A DNA stretch of 64,000 nt from Hypericum androsaemum (GCA_963995505.1 OZ023199.1:6319906-6383905); one strand, 5' to 3'; counted from the stretch's first letter, positions 25,128-37,914 are shown. Translations and numbers: made by a program. Notes: generated from the letters alone by a model not told the origin.

Positions 25128-26193
25128 TTATATATAGCTTGTAAGGATGCATGGTGTGGGCATAAAAATCAACAGAGATAATTGTGCCGCCCTTTCATGG
25201 CTCGAAGGCCAATAAATGTCCGGATACTATGAGGTTTTAACCGAAAAAAATCTATTAACACCAATTTTCTACATCCTCCGCGTCCAAATCTCTTACCCCC
25301 AAGAAATAGTCAAGCCAAGAGGAGGGAGGCAAGTTTGGGATGACAAAAACTAGCCAAGCCAAGCACGATCCAGGCAACAAATAGTTCAAATGTTCCGGAA
25401 AGAAATTATTTATTCATCTATATATATATATATTTATTTATATATCCAAATCCATTGCAGAAGGAGGGAAAAAAAATCCATGTCGAGAGGCAAGAAAGAT
25501 AAATGCAACGAGAATCTCATGTTCGTCGTTTCCTATACAGCCCCGGGATTAATTAATTCTCGGTTCAATATAAGTTGATATATACTATTAAGGAAATAGA
25601 TTCAATCCTGTACTCGTATTTTGCACCAGTATGGGCTTGACCGTTGGATGGATTTTTTTTTAAACACGTGATGATCGTATAGTAAATAAAGAGGGAGGGT
25701 AACTAAGTTTTTTTACCCCTCTTAGGCTACTCAATTTTTAGGAGCAAGAATTGGACAGAGAATGGACGGAAAATTTTCAAAATTAAATCCCAAAATTTTT
25801 GCCATGAAAACGGTTTAGGGAATTTGATAGGCTAAACGTTTAGGAAATTTGATATATATATATATTTATTTATTTAATTAATTATTTATAATTATTTATT
25901 TATTTATATATATATACACACACGTGGAGATAGCTGCATTCCATCTCCTCCACCACATCTCGGCTCTTACTTTGGAAGAACTTTTTGTTTTTTAGTTTTA
26001 AATAATTAATTTGATAAAATATTTATTTTAAATGATATACTTTGTTATATCAAATGGTTTAGCCGGCCTATATCAAATAGTTTACTCGATTATATCAAAT
26101 AATTTATCCCGATTATATCAAATAGTTTATCCGGTTATATTAAATAGTTTACTAGTGCAAACTATTTGATATTAATAGAATAGACATTTTATC
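25128..26193. other. AT-rich intergenic sequence
   Basis: No supported gene. It holds TA-rich microsatellites near 25418-25445 and 25853-25915. At 26040-26160 there are about five imperfect copies of a ~25-bp unit 'tatatcaaatagtttaYYcga'. The latter sits against the 2-kb tandem array and shares its 'caaatagttta' vocabulary. Confidence 0.6.
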
Positions 26194-28178
26194 ATGACAT
26201 AACAAACTATTTTATCGTAAAAGTATAAATTATTCTAACATAACTGAATAAATTATTTTATCATACGAGTGAAAATAATTTTATCGTAACAATTTAAACT
26301 ATTCGAACATAACAGAACAAACTATTTTATCGTAAAAGTGTAAACCATTCGAACATAACAAAATAAACTATTTCATGCCAGTGCAAACCATTTGATCATG
26401 TCAGAATATACTTTTTAGTTGTGATATATCGTGTTAAATAATTAATTTGATAATATTAATTATGATTTTTTTTAGATGAATTTAATTGACTATATGTTGA
26501 AATGGATGTCCCGTTATGTCAGATGATATATGTAGTTATGTCAAATGGTATGTCATATTAAATAATTAATTTGATGATATTAATTATCATATTAATTAAT
26601 TAAATAATATTTTTCTTGAAAAATAAAGTTCTAGCTAAATACAAAAAAGTTGACATGTGCCTTTCCCCCAAATGACACCCTCTCCCCATTTATTGTCCAA
26701 CGCACCCCCATAACTCCTTTTTTGTTTTTATTTTTTTCCCATATTGCCCTGTCCGTATTGGTCCTGGATTGTACATCCAGGATCAAATCTGGTCCCTACT
26801 ATTAAATGCATTTTAGCATTAAACCAGAAAGTAACAGAAAAAAATTGATTACAACAGATCAACTAATTAAACAGAACATAGTTCATTGAAAGAAGCAATA
26901 TAAATCGAACCTAACCTTTTATGTCGTAGCTCGAAAGACGAACATGAGAAGGAAGTGCCATATCTTAGGCCTTGCTCTTCTCCTCAGTGCTCTTAGGCCT
27001 CGCTTTTCTCCTCACTGCTCTTAGGCGTCGCGCTCTCTACCGCCGTCTCACTCTCTCTCTCGCTTGTCGGTTTCTTGGCGGGATTTCTTTTGGCAAACAA
27101 TAAAGAATGAGAAGGGAAGAAGTTTTCTTGTTACTGAAGTATTTTTGGGGTATGGAGGTTGATTAAAATGGTCGGGAATGTGATCCGGGTTTGGTACTGT
27201 AACAAAAAGGAGAGAGAAAATGGAAGCTAGAGAATTGTTGTTCTAGTCCAAAGAACACAGAGTTTCTATACTACTCCTAGCTTGCCACATCATATTTTTT
27301 TCCCTTCCCCTTTTTTGGTTCACGCGTGGGCTTCTCACGTGGGCTTCATCTTCTAATTCAATCAGGGTGCAACAACGGCCACTTTTCCCGCCTTCGGTTT
27401 ATTTATTCTTCACCTTGAATGGAAGTTTAATATACTGGACCCGTTTAGAAGCTCCCAGAGACCAATTCGTAGGCGTAGCCTTCCATTTCTTGTACTTATT
27501 TTCTTGCAATACTATTTTTTAAATTTTTTTCAATTTTTAGGATACTTCTTATTTGGATACCATAGCATCGATCAATTCAGGTTCGAGTCTGGTGAGACAT
27601 TTGAAAAGCGGCAAAGTTCTCTCACCTATATTCTCGGGGACTCGAATTTGAATTTGATATTTCTTTGTACAATGATCTCACTAGTTGATCTAAGTATTTT
27701 ATTTTGTTAACTAAGGCTGAATTTTTTTTCGATGTGTTGGCCTAAATTTTGAGGATTCTGACTACATTGGACTTTTCATTGTGTTTTGTCATGTGATATA
27801 TCTTCTCCCATCTCTCCTACGGGTTTGTCGGTGGAAGATTTCATTAATGAAACCGGAGTTATTTAAGTTTGAACCCACTTTTGAGCTCCCACTGCCTGAG
27901 GAGATCTCGAATTTTGTCCTGATAGGTAAGCTACTCTCAATCAAGATATTCAAACATTTCTCTATGAAATCGAATATCCTTAAATCCTGGGGGCTTAATG
28001 GCTCAGAACTGGAGGTGGGAAAATTGCATTCCAATGTCTTCTCTTTTACCTTCCATTCTTTGAAAGAGAAGGAATTTGCTATCGATGATGTCCCTTGGTC
28101 GATTGCAGATCATCATCTTTCTCAATATTGGGACATAGCTTGCCCTTTTTCTTTTCCATACTAACAAACCATTCTTTT
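26194..28178 (+). repeat. 2-kb tandem unit 1 of 4
   Basis: Boundaries are set by the recurring phrase CATGACATAAC. The unit holds, in order: a short AT-rich minisatellite ('aacataacaaaataaactattttatcg' type), a long AT-rich stretch, a GTCCTGGATTGTACATCCAGGA inverted motif, a putative minus-strand first exon with a CT-rich leader, and a DUF4283-like stretch near its end. Landmarks repeat at 1978-2027 bp in units 2 and 3. Confidence 0.9.
27847..28164 (+). pseudogene. DUF4283-like fragment, unit 1 (longest open copy)
   Basis: The open frame from the ATG at 27847 encodes about 105 residues. The core (FVLIGKLLSIKIFKHFSM... WGLNGSELEVGKLHSN... KEKEFAIDDVPWSIADHHL) follows the plant DUF4283 pattern: an N-terminal 'GKLL', a central tryptophan and a closing 'GPW' equivalent (here DVPW). 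DUF4283 normally sits at the start of zinc-knuckle proteins of non-LTR retroelements. None of the downstream zinc-knuckle, endonuclease or RT parts follow. Compared with units 2-4 it lacks an 11-12 bp piece (TTTGATGAGGC), which happens to keep its own frame open. It is probably a captured fragment rather than a working gene. Confidence 0.65.
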
Positions 28179-30156
28179 CATGACATAACATACTATTTTA
28201 TCGTAAAAGTGTAAACCATTCTAACATAACTGAATAAATTATTTTATCATACGAGTGCAAACAATTTTATCGTAACAATTTAAACCATTCCAACATAACA
28301 AAACAAACTATTTTATCGTAAAAGTGTAAACCATTTGAACATAACAAAATAAACTATTTTAAGCCAGTGCAAACCATTTGATCATATCAGAATACACCTT
28401 TTAGTTGTGATATATTGTGTTAAATAATTAATTTGATAATATTAATTGTGATTTTTTTCAGATAAATTTAATTGACTATATGTTGAAATGGATGTCCAGT
28501 TATGTCAGATGATATATCTAGTTATGTCAAATGGTATGTCGTGTTAAATAATTAATTTGATCATATTAATTATCATATTAATTAATTAAATAATATTTCT
28601 TTTGAAAAATAAAGTTCTAGCTAAATACAAAAAAGTTGACAAGTGCCTTTCCTCCAAATGACACCCTCTCCCCATTTATTGTCCAACGCGCCCCCATAAC
28701 TCTTTTTTTATTTTTATTTTTTGTCCATAGTGCCCTGACCAGATTGGTCCTGGATTGTACATCCAGGACCAAATCTGGTCCCTACTATTAAATGCATTTT
28801 AGCATTAAACCAGAAAGCAACGGAAAAAAATTGATTACAACAGATCATCAAATTAAACAGAACATAGTTCATTGAAAGAAGCAATATAAATCGAACCTAA
28901 CCTTTTATGTCGTAGCTCGAAAGACGAACATGAGAAGGAAGTGCCATCTCTTAGGCCTCGCTCTTCTCCTCACTGCTCTTAGGCGTCGCGCTCTCTACCG
29001 CCGTCTCTCTCTCTCTCTCTCTCTCTTACTCGTCGGTTTCTTGGCGGGATTACTTTTGGAAAATAGTAAAGAATGAGAAGGGAAGCAGTTTTCTTGTTAC
29101 TGAAGTATATTTTGGGTGTGGAGGTTGTTTAATTTGGGCAGGAATGTGATCCGGGTTTGGTACTGTAACAGAAAGTAGAGAGAAAAAGGAAGCTGGAGAA
29201 TTGTTGTTCTAGTCCAAAGAACACAGAGTTTGTATACTTACTCCTAACTTGCCATGTCATATTTTTTTGCCTTCCCCTTTTTTGGTTCTCGCGTGGGCTT
29301 CTCGCGTGGGCTTCATCTTCTAATTCAATCAGGGTGCAACAACAGCCACTTTTCCCGCCTTCGGTTTGTTTACTCTTCGCCTTGAATGGAAGTTTAATAT
29401 ACTGGACCCGTTTAGAAGCTCCCAGAGACCAATCCGTAGGCGTAGCCTTCCATTTCTTGTACTTATTTTCTTGTAATACTATTTTTTAAATTTTTTTCAA
29501 TCTTTAGGATACTTCTTATTTGGATACCACAGCATCGATCAATTCAGGTTCGAGTCTGGTGAGACATTTGAAAAGCTACAAAGTTCTCTCACCTATATTC
29601 TCAGGGACTCGAATTTGAATTTATTATTTCTTTGTACAATTCTCTCACTAGTTGATCTAAGTATTTTATTTTGTTAACTAAGGCTGAATTTTGTTTCGAT
29701 GTGTTGGCCTAAATTCTGAGGATTCTGACTACATTGGACTTTTTATTCTGTTTTGTCATGTGCTATATCTTCTCCCATCTCTCCTATAGGTTTGTCGGTG
29801 GAAGATTGAATTAATGAAACTGAGTTATTTAAGTTTGGACCCACGTTTGAGCTCCCCCTGCCTTTGATGAGGCTGAGGAGATCTCGAATTTTGTCATGAT
29901 AGGTAAGCTACTCTCATTCAAGATATTCAAACCTTTCTCTGTGAAATCGAATGAACTTAAATCCTGGGGAGGCATAATGGCTCAGAACCGGAGGTGGGGA
30001 AATTGCATTTCAATATCTTCTCTCTTACCTTCCATTCTCTGAAAGAGAAGGAATTTTCTATCGATGATGTCCCTTGTCGATTGCGAATCATCATCTTTCA
30101 CAATATTGGGACATAGCTTGCCCTTTTTCTTTTCCATACTAACAAACCATTTTTTT
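28179..30156 (+). repeat. 2-kb tandem unit 2 of 4
   Basis: Same order of landmarks as unit 1, head to tail, offset about 1985 bp. It has a longer CT microsatellite (29007-29027). Confidence 0.9.
29866..30140 (+). pseudogene. DUF4283-like fragment, unit 2 (frameshifted)
   Basis: Same stretch as unit 1, including TTTGATGAGGCTGAGGAG ahead of the conserved ISNFV.IGKLL. It carries frame lesions: an extra 'gg' in the 'ggggaggcataatggc' part near 29968, and a lost base in 'cccttgtcgattgc' near 30072. No continuous reading frame remains. Confidence 0.65.
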
Positions 30157-32183
30157 CATGACATAACAAATTATTTTATCGTAAAAGTGTAAACCATTCT
30201 AACATAACTGAATAAATTATTTTATCATACGAGTGCAAATAATTTTATAGTAACAATTTAAACTATTCGAACATAACAAAATAAACTATTTTATCGTAAA
30301 AGTATAAACTATTCGAACATAACAAAATAAACTATTTTATCGTAAAAGTATAAACCATTCGAACATAACAAAATAAACTATTTCATGCCAGTGCAAACCA
30401 TTTGATCATGTCAGAATACACCTTTTAGTTGTGATATATCGTGTTAAATAATTAATTTGATAATATTAATTATCATTTTTTTTCAGATGAATTTAATTGA
30501 CATATGTTGAAAGGGATGTCCGATTTTGTCAGATGATATATCTAATTATGTCCAATGGTATGTCGTGTTAAATAATTAATTTGACGATATTAATTATCAT
30601 ATTAATTAATTAAATAATATTTCTCTTGAAAAATAAAGTTCTAGCTAAATACAAAAAAGTTGACAAGTGCCTTTCCCCCAAATGACACCCTCTCCCCATT
30701 TATTGTCCAACACGCCCCCATAACTCCTTTTTTGTTTTTATTTTTTGTCCATATTGCCCTGTCCATATTGGTCCTGGATTGTACATCCAGGATCAAATTT
30801 GGTCCCTACTATTAAATACATTTTAGCATTAAACCAGAAAGCAACGGAAAAAAATTGATTACAATAGATCAACAAATTAAACAGAATATAGTTAATTGAA
30901 AGAAGCAATATAAATCGAACCTAACCTTTTATGTCGTAGCTCGAAAGACGAACATGAGAAGGAAGTGCCATCTCTTAGGCCTCGCTCTTCTCCTCACTGC
31001 TCTTAGGCCTCGCACTTCTCCTCACTGCTCTTAGGCATCGCGCTCTCTACCAGCGTCTCACTCTCTCCCTCGCTCATCGGTTTCTTGGCGGGATTTCTTT
31101 TAGCAAACAGTAAATAATGAGAAGGGAAGAAGTTTTCTTGTTACTGAAGTATTTTTGGGGTATGGAGGTTGTTTAAAATGGGTGGGAATGTGATCCGAGT
31201 TTGCTACTGTAACAGAAAGCAGAGAGAAAAAGGAAGCTGGAGAATTGTTGTTCTAGTCCAAAAACACAGAATTTCTACACTACTCCTAGCTTGCCACGTC
31301 ATATTTTTTCCCTTACCCTTTTTTAGTTCTCACGTGGGCTTCATCTTCTAATTCAATCAGGGTGCAACAACGGCCACTTTTCCTGCATTTGGTTTATTTA
31401 TTCTTCGCATTGAATGGAAGTTTAATATACTGGACCCGTTTAGAAACTCCCAGAGACCAATTCGTAGGCGTAGCCTTCCATTTCTTGTACTTGTTTTCTT
31501 GCAATACTGTTTTTTTTAATTTTTTTCAATCTTTAGGATACTTCTTACTTGGATAGCACAGCATCGATCAATTCAGGTTCGAGTCTGGTGAGATATTTGA
31601 AAAGTGGCAAAGTTCTCTCACCTATATTCTCAGGAACTCGATTTGAATTTGATATTTCTTTGTGCAATGCTCTCACTAGTTGATCTAAGTATTTTATTTT
31701 GTTAACTAAGGCTGAATTTTGTTTCTATGTGTTGGCCTAAATTCTAAGGATTTCGACTACATTAGACTTTTTATCGTGTTTTGTCATGTGCTATATCCTC
31801 TTCCATCTCTCCTACGGGTTTGTCGGTGGAAAATTTCATTAATAAAACCGAGTTATTTAAGTTTGGACCCACTTTTGAGCTCCCCCTGCCTTTGATGAGG
31901 CTGAGGAGATCTCAAATTTTGTCCAGATAGGTAAGCTACTCTCAATCAAGATATTCAAACCTTTCTCTGTGAAATCGAATGTCCTTAAATCATGGGGGCT
32001 TAATGGCTCAGAACCGGAGGTGGAGAAATTGCATTCCAATGTCTTCTCTCTTACCTTCCATTCTCTGAAAGAGAAGGAATTTGCTATCGATGATGTCCCT
32101 TGGTTGATTGTGGATCATCATCTTTCACCATATTGGGACATAGCTTGCCCTTTTTCTTTTCCATACTAACAAACCATTCTTTT
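30157..32183 (+). repeat. 2-kb tandem unit 3 of 4
   Basis: Same landmarks as units 1 and 2. It has an extra copy of the 'cataacaaaataaactattttatcgtaaaag' minisatellite near 30270-30350, explaining part of its greater length. Confidence 0.9.
31897..32169 (+). pseudogene. DUF4283-like fragment, unit 3
   Basis: A frame from 31897 covers the conserved core. From the internal ATG at 31969, 66 codons are open (MKSNVLKSWGLNGSEPEVEK onward), ending at the same relative stop as unit 1. A likely remnant of the same captured fragment. Confidence 0.65.
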
Positions 32184-33746
32184 CATTACATAACAAATCA
32201 TTTTATCATAAAAGTGTAAAACATTCTAACATAACTGAATAAATTATTTTATCAATGAGTGCAAATAATTTTATCGTAACAAATTAAACCATTCGAACAT
32301 AACAAAACAAATTATTTTATCGTAAAAGTGTAAACTATTTGAACATAACAAAATAAACGATTTCATGCCAGTGCAAACCATTTGATCATGTTAGAATACA
32401 CCTTTTAGTTGTGATATATCGTGTTAAATAATTAATTTGATAATATCAATTGTGATTTTTTTCAGATGAATTTAATTGACTATATGTTGAAATGGATGTC
32501 CGGTTATGTCAGATGATATATCTAGTTATGTCAAATGGTATGTCATGTTAAATAATTAATTTGATGATATTAATTGTCATATTAATTAATTAAATAATAT
32601 TTCTCTTGAAAAATAAAGTTCTAGCTAAATACAAAAAAGTTGACATGTGCCCTTCCCCCAAATGACACCCTCTCCCCATTTATTGTCCAACGCGCCCCCA
32701 TAACTCCTTTTTTGTTTTTATTTTTTGTCTATATTGCCTTGTCTAGATTGGTCCTGGATTGTACATCTAGGACCAAATCTGGTCCCTACTATTAAATGCA
32801 TTTTAGCATTAAACCAGAAAGCAACGGAAAAAAAATTGATTACAACAGATCAACAAATTAAACAGAACATAGTTCATTGAAAGAAGCAATATAAATCGAA
32901 CCTAACCTTTTATGTCGTAGCTCGAAAGACGAACATGAGAAGGAAGTGCCATCTCTTAGGCCTCGCTCTTCTCCTCACTACTCTTAGGCCTCGCTCTTCT
33001 CCTCACTGTTCTTAGGCGTCGCGCTCTCTACCGCCGTCTCTCTCTCTCTCTCTCTCGCTCGTCGGTTTCTTAGCGGAATTTCTTTTTGCAAACAGTAAAG
33101 AATGAGAAGGGAAGCAGTTTTCTTGTTACTGAAGTATTTTTTGGGTGTGGAGGTTCGAGTCTGGTTAGATATTTAAAAAGTGGCAAAGTTCTCTCACCTA
33201 TATTCTCAGGGTCTTGAATTTGAATTTGATATTTCTTTGTACAATGCTCTCACTAGTTTATCTAAGTATTTTATTTATTTAACTAAGGCTGAATTTTGTT
33301 TCGATGTGTTGGCCTAAATTCTGAAGATTCTGACTACATTAGATTTTTTATTATGTTTTGTCATGTGCTATATCTTCTCCCATCTCTCCTACGGGTTTGT
33401 CGGTGGAAAATTTCATTAATAAAACCGAGTTATTTAAGTTTGGACCCACTTTTGAGCTCCCCCTGCCTTTGATGAGGCTGAGGAGATCTCAAATTTTGTC
33501 CTGATAGGTAAGCTACTCTCAATCAAGATATTCAAACCTTTCTCTGTGAAATCGAATGTCCTTAAATCTTGGGGGCTTAATGGCTCAGAACCAGATGTGG
33601 GGAAATTGCATTCCAATTTCTTCTCTCTTATCTTCCATTCTCTGAAAGAGAAGGAATTTGCTATCGAGGATCTCCCTTGGTCGATTGCGGATCATCATCT
33701 TTCACAATATTGGGACATAGCTTGCCCTTTTTCTTTTCCATACTAG
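32184..33746 (+). repeat. 2-kb tandem unit 4 of 4, internally deleted
   Basis: It matches units 1-3 but lacks about 409 bp. The join at 33150-33155 reads gaggttcgagtc, fusing 'ggaggtt' with 'caggttcgag' at a shared AGGTT. The unit ends at 'ccatacta', where MULE sequence begins. Confidence 0.9.
33474..33746 (+). pseudogene. DUF4283-like fragment, unit 4
   Basis: The same core as the other units lies here. From the ATG at 33546, 66 codons are open, with changes such as DLPW in place of DVPW. It is the last copy before the MULE remnant. Confidence 0.65.
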
Positions 33747-35310
33747 CATGCTTGACAAATATCTTTTTCCTCTGAATCCACTCTAACATGGACAATATTG
33801 GTTTGTCCCTTCCACGTAAAATGGATGAGATGAATGGCTCACTTATGTTGTTGACTATAAGATCAGTTTTGTAGTGTGTAGAGAAATGAGATATGGTTTA
33901 ACATCGTGGGTCATTCTTCATGAGGAAGTTATATGCATCCTGACCTCTTGGCAGCTTCTTCATGTACTATAAGGCATTGCCACTTATGTACACTACCCAT
34001 AGATGCAGCCTGCCATAGTAGCTCTTTATATTTTGGACTCTTGAATGTCAACATAAAGTTGTCATATAGATGCCTAACACAAGTACGATGCTCGACTTCT
34101 GGTAGTAGCTAATGCATTGCCTCTAGTAGACCCTTCAAATAAGAAAATGAAACAAACAAATTAAATGTCAATTTGATGTAAAAAAAACTAAAATTTCACT
34201 AAATTTGCAGAACCTTACCTTATGTTTGTCTGACATAAACACCATGTGTGTATCTTTTGGGTGGCCAACGTCATGTATAAAAACAGAGCTACGCAGTCCC
34301 GAGGAACAGAAATATTAGATATTCTATCCATATTTCTATGGTCATCACCCAAAGCACCCATCCTTGTGCAAATGTTCATAGTGCTTCCCTCATTGGTTCT
34401 CCTCAACATCTCCGCATAATCCCCTAATTTCAAATATTGGCAAGCTACGTCTCCTTTAATCAACTTCTTTGCCTTCTACTTAACTCGATAGCATTGTTGG
34501 AGGGAAAACGTGCAAGATAGTCGCTTCTCCTTCATCTTTTGTATTACATCTCTGCTCTAATTTAGATTATCTCTAAGGTTTTCAAGATATTTGCAAGCAA
34601 TGTATTTATAATTATCAACCAGCTACTGTTAGTATCAAAAAATCTTTAAGCTTAACAATAATGAAATCAACACAAAAGGTTACATACCCCAAAGTTACTA
34701 GGTGATTATTCCATTTCTTTAATGATGATGAGGGCACCATGTCTTGATTTGAAAAATACCACTGTCATCTTTCAGCAAGGCGTGCACCTTAAACCCATAT
34801 CGATCCTTGCAAGCCACTGACACTCTCTGCTTTGTATTTTTCACGTGTTTTAATCCTTACAATTTTGATGCACCAATCCTTCAAAGCTTTTCTATATGCC
34901 TCTCGCTTTTGAACTTCATTCTAACTCATAATCCACTTACCACCTCATTAAACCACGGATAAACATCCCCAACATCTTCATCATTACTATGTCTCATATC
35001 AAACAACTCCACATCATCAAAAAAATGTGGTTCGTCAAAATCACTATCACCCTCAACAATTGTAAGAGCTTCCCTAAGAATTTCGATCTCCCGGCAAGAA
35101 ATAGGTTCAATTTGGGGCAGACTCATCCCCTCATCACCATTATCACTAGCCATTTTTTTGTTTCATCTCTGTCCTCGTCACTTTGCTCATTACTTTCCTC
35201 ATCACTTGGCTTATCATTTTCCTCACCACTACTATACTGCTCCTCCCCTTCTGGATTCTCCTTATTACTGTCTTTGCTCCACTCCCCTTCTTGAATTGCT
35301 CCTTCTGAAA

Positions 35311-36655
35311 CTATGTAGTCTGAACAACCCACTCCGTGCCGCAATCTTGTTCTGCGCCAAAAATTCCAAAAAATTGCTCTGCCATGCTCCATTCCGGCAA
35401 CCTTGGGTGATGCAGTCGGAGTAGCGCAGAGCGGTCCAACGCAGCCTAAAGTGGCCACTCCACTCAAGAATGGGTAGAAGATAGATATGCCCTCAAATTT
35501 TAAACTTTTATGGGTAAATTGGTAATTTGTAAAACCCTAAAATTATTCCCACCCTTTTTCTTTTCTGGCCGCACGCATATCTTCCTTCCTCTTATTCTCC
35601 CTTGAAGACCAAAGAGCACGGAGACACGAACGGGCCCAGTGACTGGTGACCCAAAGTCTGGCAACCAAAACCCGACGACTTCCTCTGGCCACCAAAACCC
35701 AGAGAAGGAGACACCCTCCCCTCAGGTGCATTTTCATTCTCTTTCTCCTGATTGTTTCCCCCCGAATCAGATTTGTGGGTTTTGACTTGGTGCCCAGAAT
35801 CGAATTCGATTTAGGGATTTTGTTCATGGTCGGTGATTTCCCTTCTTTCTTCTAATTTTTTCTGTTGTGTCGATAAATGTGGTCTATGCTTTTTATTTTT
35901 TATAGGTTTGGAATGATTAAGTTCAACTGCTTCGTTGGTACTGAATTACTTTTGTTGATAATGTTGATTCTCTTAGTTATTATCGGTTACTTGACTGTTG
36001 AAGTGCATTTGCAGTATGTGGCTGAATGTGGAAATTTGTATAAAATTGTTGAATTTTTGTGTCTATTTTCAACAGCTATGAAAACTCCTCCTGAAAGAAC
36101 GTTATGAATCTACAGATGAGATTGATCCTGTGGTGCTGGATGATGTTGATACTTGTAATGAATGGTTAGTGGGAGATGAAGGTCGTGAAGGTGATCTTAA
36201 TTTGGTTTATGATGGTTTGTCTTGGTTAGATGTTGAACGTGCATCTAGTGCTGCTGAGCCTATAATCAACACTAGGAGCCAACCTTCTTCATCTAGATCT
36301 AGGCCAAGAGCATTAGAAGTCAACGAAGAGGATGAAGATGAAGATGACTACATATCTAGGAGTGGAGATGGTGATGACATAGATTTTCATGATGTTTAAA
36401 CTTTTATTTGAGTTTAGATATTTATTTGTAAGACAGAGACAAGTGTTTGTTTCTTTAAATTTTATTTCTAATTATGAATATTTGCTTGAATTTTATTTTT
36501 AATTACGAATATTTGCAAGTATTTATCTATAATTATGAATTACAGTATTAGGGTCCGCGTCAAACTAAATATCGCTCACTTTGAGTCGTGTTACCGCGCC
36601 GTTCCATGTTTGGGGTTGGCCGCGTCGCGCCGCGTCACCCGCTTTGACTACATAG
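35311..36655 (+). mobile_element. hAT transposon with exact 8-bp target duplication
   Basis: The ends are CTATGTAGTC at 35311-35320 and its inverse GACTACATAG at 36646-36655. They are flanked on both sides by the direct repeat TTCTGAAA (35303-35310 and 36656-36663). An 8-bp duplication with short inverted ends is the hAT signature. Removing the element and one duplication rejoins the MULE reading frame. Inside are GC-rich subterminal sequences (for example GACGCGGCGCGACGCGG read on the minus strand near 36620-36640) and the end of a transposase. The N-terminal and central transposase parts are missing, so it is non-autonomous. Confidence 0.93.
36078..36399 (+). pseudogene. hAT transposase C-terminal tail
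   Basis: After a possible acceptor (TTTTCAACAG, ending 36076) the frame reads LLKERYESTDEIDPVVLDD, then CNEWLVG, GLSWLDVERASS and a very acidic tail. It stops at 36397-36399. This pattern (DPI.L.DID..NEWL followed by an acidic tail) ends many plant hAT transposases. The dimerisation region and catalytic core that should precede it are not in the element. Confidence 0.7.
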
Positions 36656-37043
36656 TTCTGAAATTGTAGCTTCTTATTCTTTGAGAAGGAAGGCATCACG
36701 TAGCCTCTTTAAGAGATCACTAAGATCAATAGAATTATCTCCTTTCTTTCTTCTAATAAACCTCACTGATTGGGTGTTCCTTATTCAATTCTACCATCCT
36801 CATCATATGACTGTCACCATTTATCTCATACAAAGCCCCATTCAAACCAGATGCCTTACACCACAATCTGAAATTCTGAAGACCCAACAACTTTTTGTAA
36901 AAATTATAAATATTCCAAAAGCCTGAACGATCAATATCATAACCAACATCAAATTGATGATATGATCCTCTCACATACTCCATAACTTTAGTAGTCACCC
37001 ATTTACCACCAAAATGGTATCTAATATGAATGTGTTCATCCAT

Positions 37044-37914
37044 CTAGTCAAATAAATGGGGATAAAATCAATTAGAAAGAACAACAAAGCCGAGGAAACA
37101 ACTTTAAATTTTCCAAAAACAATAATGAAGTCCTACCATACAAACCCTAGTCCAGATTCTATTTCATCGGGTCACAAAACCTAATATGAACAATTACTAT
37201 AATCTCCCCCGAGAAAGGAAAGGGAGCGGTTTCCTCAACTGAAGGGGTAGGGTTTAGGGCAATCGGGTCAGGCGCTTCCTTATCGAGCCTCGCGGGGGGA
37301 AATAGAAGGGAAGGCCACTGGTAACCCATTTTCCTAATTTTATTTTTGCCTCTCTCTCTCTCTCTCTGTTTCTCTTTCTCATGGTCGCAGCAAAGATATA
37401 CCCAAAGAGGTGGAGGGCGTGGAGGAGGCAAAAATAATGAAATTATAAGATGTGCTTCCTTCTTCCTTCTGACTCATCTTCTCCAGATATTAACGAAATC
37501 AATACCCAAATTCTATGAAACCACATCGAGAAGATCAAAGATTGCAACTCCATGAGGTCGTTTCCATCACTATTGAAATCAAAATCATCCTCGCTCGATC
37601 TCGACCTCTTCATCTTCAATTACCCTTCATCCTTCTCCCACTCTCGACCTCGGAGGAACCGCTAGGGTTCGAGGAGGTCCAGGAGGGAAGGGATGGAGGA
37701 GGGCCGAGATTGAGGCTTTAAAACGACGTCGGGTTGCATCGGTCGAGTGGTTTCATTTTTATTTTAATTTTTGAGGTCCTTACTGGAGAATATGAGTTTC
37801 ATGAAGTTTTGGTATTGATTTTGATAATATCTGGAGAAGACGAGTCCAGAGGAAGAAGAAAACATGTCTTATAATATTATTATATAAATACTATGCTGCT
37901 TTTGATACACAAGT
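37044..37914. other. Intergenic sequence upstream of the MULE remnant
   Basis: No gene can be supported. It includes a TC microsatellite (37350-37370) and CT/GA-rich leader-like DNA that may be the 5' side of the MULE. I could not identify a terminal inverted repeat. Confidence 0.4.

Larger units (their letters stand above)
33748..37043 (-). pseudogene. MULE (MuDR-type) transposase remnant, split by a hAT insertion
   Basis: Read on the minus strand, the first part (37043-36753) encodes a PB1-like N-terminal domain of plant MULE transposases (MDEHIHIRYHFGGKWV...). An acidic spacer follows, then the hAT insertion at 35311-36655. On the far side the acidic region continues (GEENDKPSDEESNEQSDEDR), then a damaged MuDR DNA-binding region (VYPWFNEVV, VRMKFKSE). 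Next come DYAEMLRRTNEGST and, after a small intron (about 34133-34218, AAG|GTAAGG to TTGAAG), PEVEHRTCVRHLYDNF and ISEPFISSILRGRDKP...LSMLEWIQ near 33770. The DDE part between NEGST and SDKHK is largely missing. There are several stops and frameshifts, and the C-terminal end is lost at the tandem array. MULE transposases cut and paste their own DNA. Confidence 0.85.

Noticed and set aside
27560..27600. tRNA-like B box 'ggttcgagtctgg' in the 2-kb units
   Set aside because: No matching A box at the right distance.
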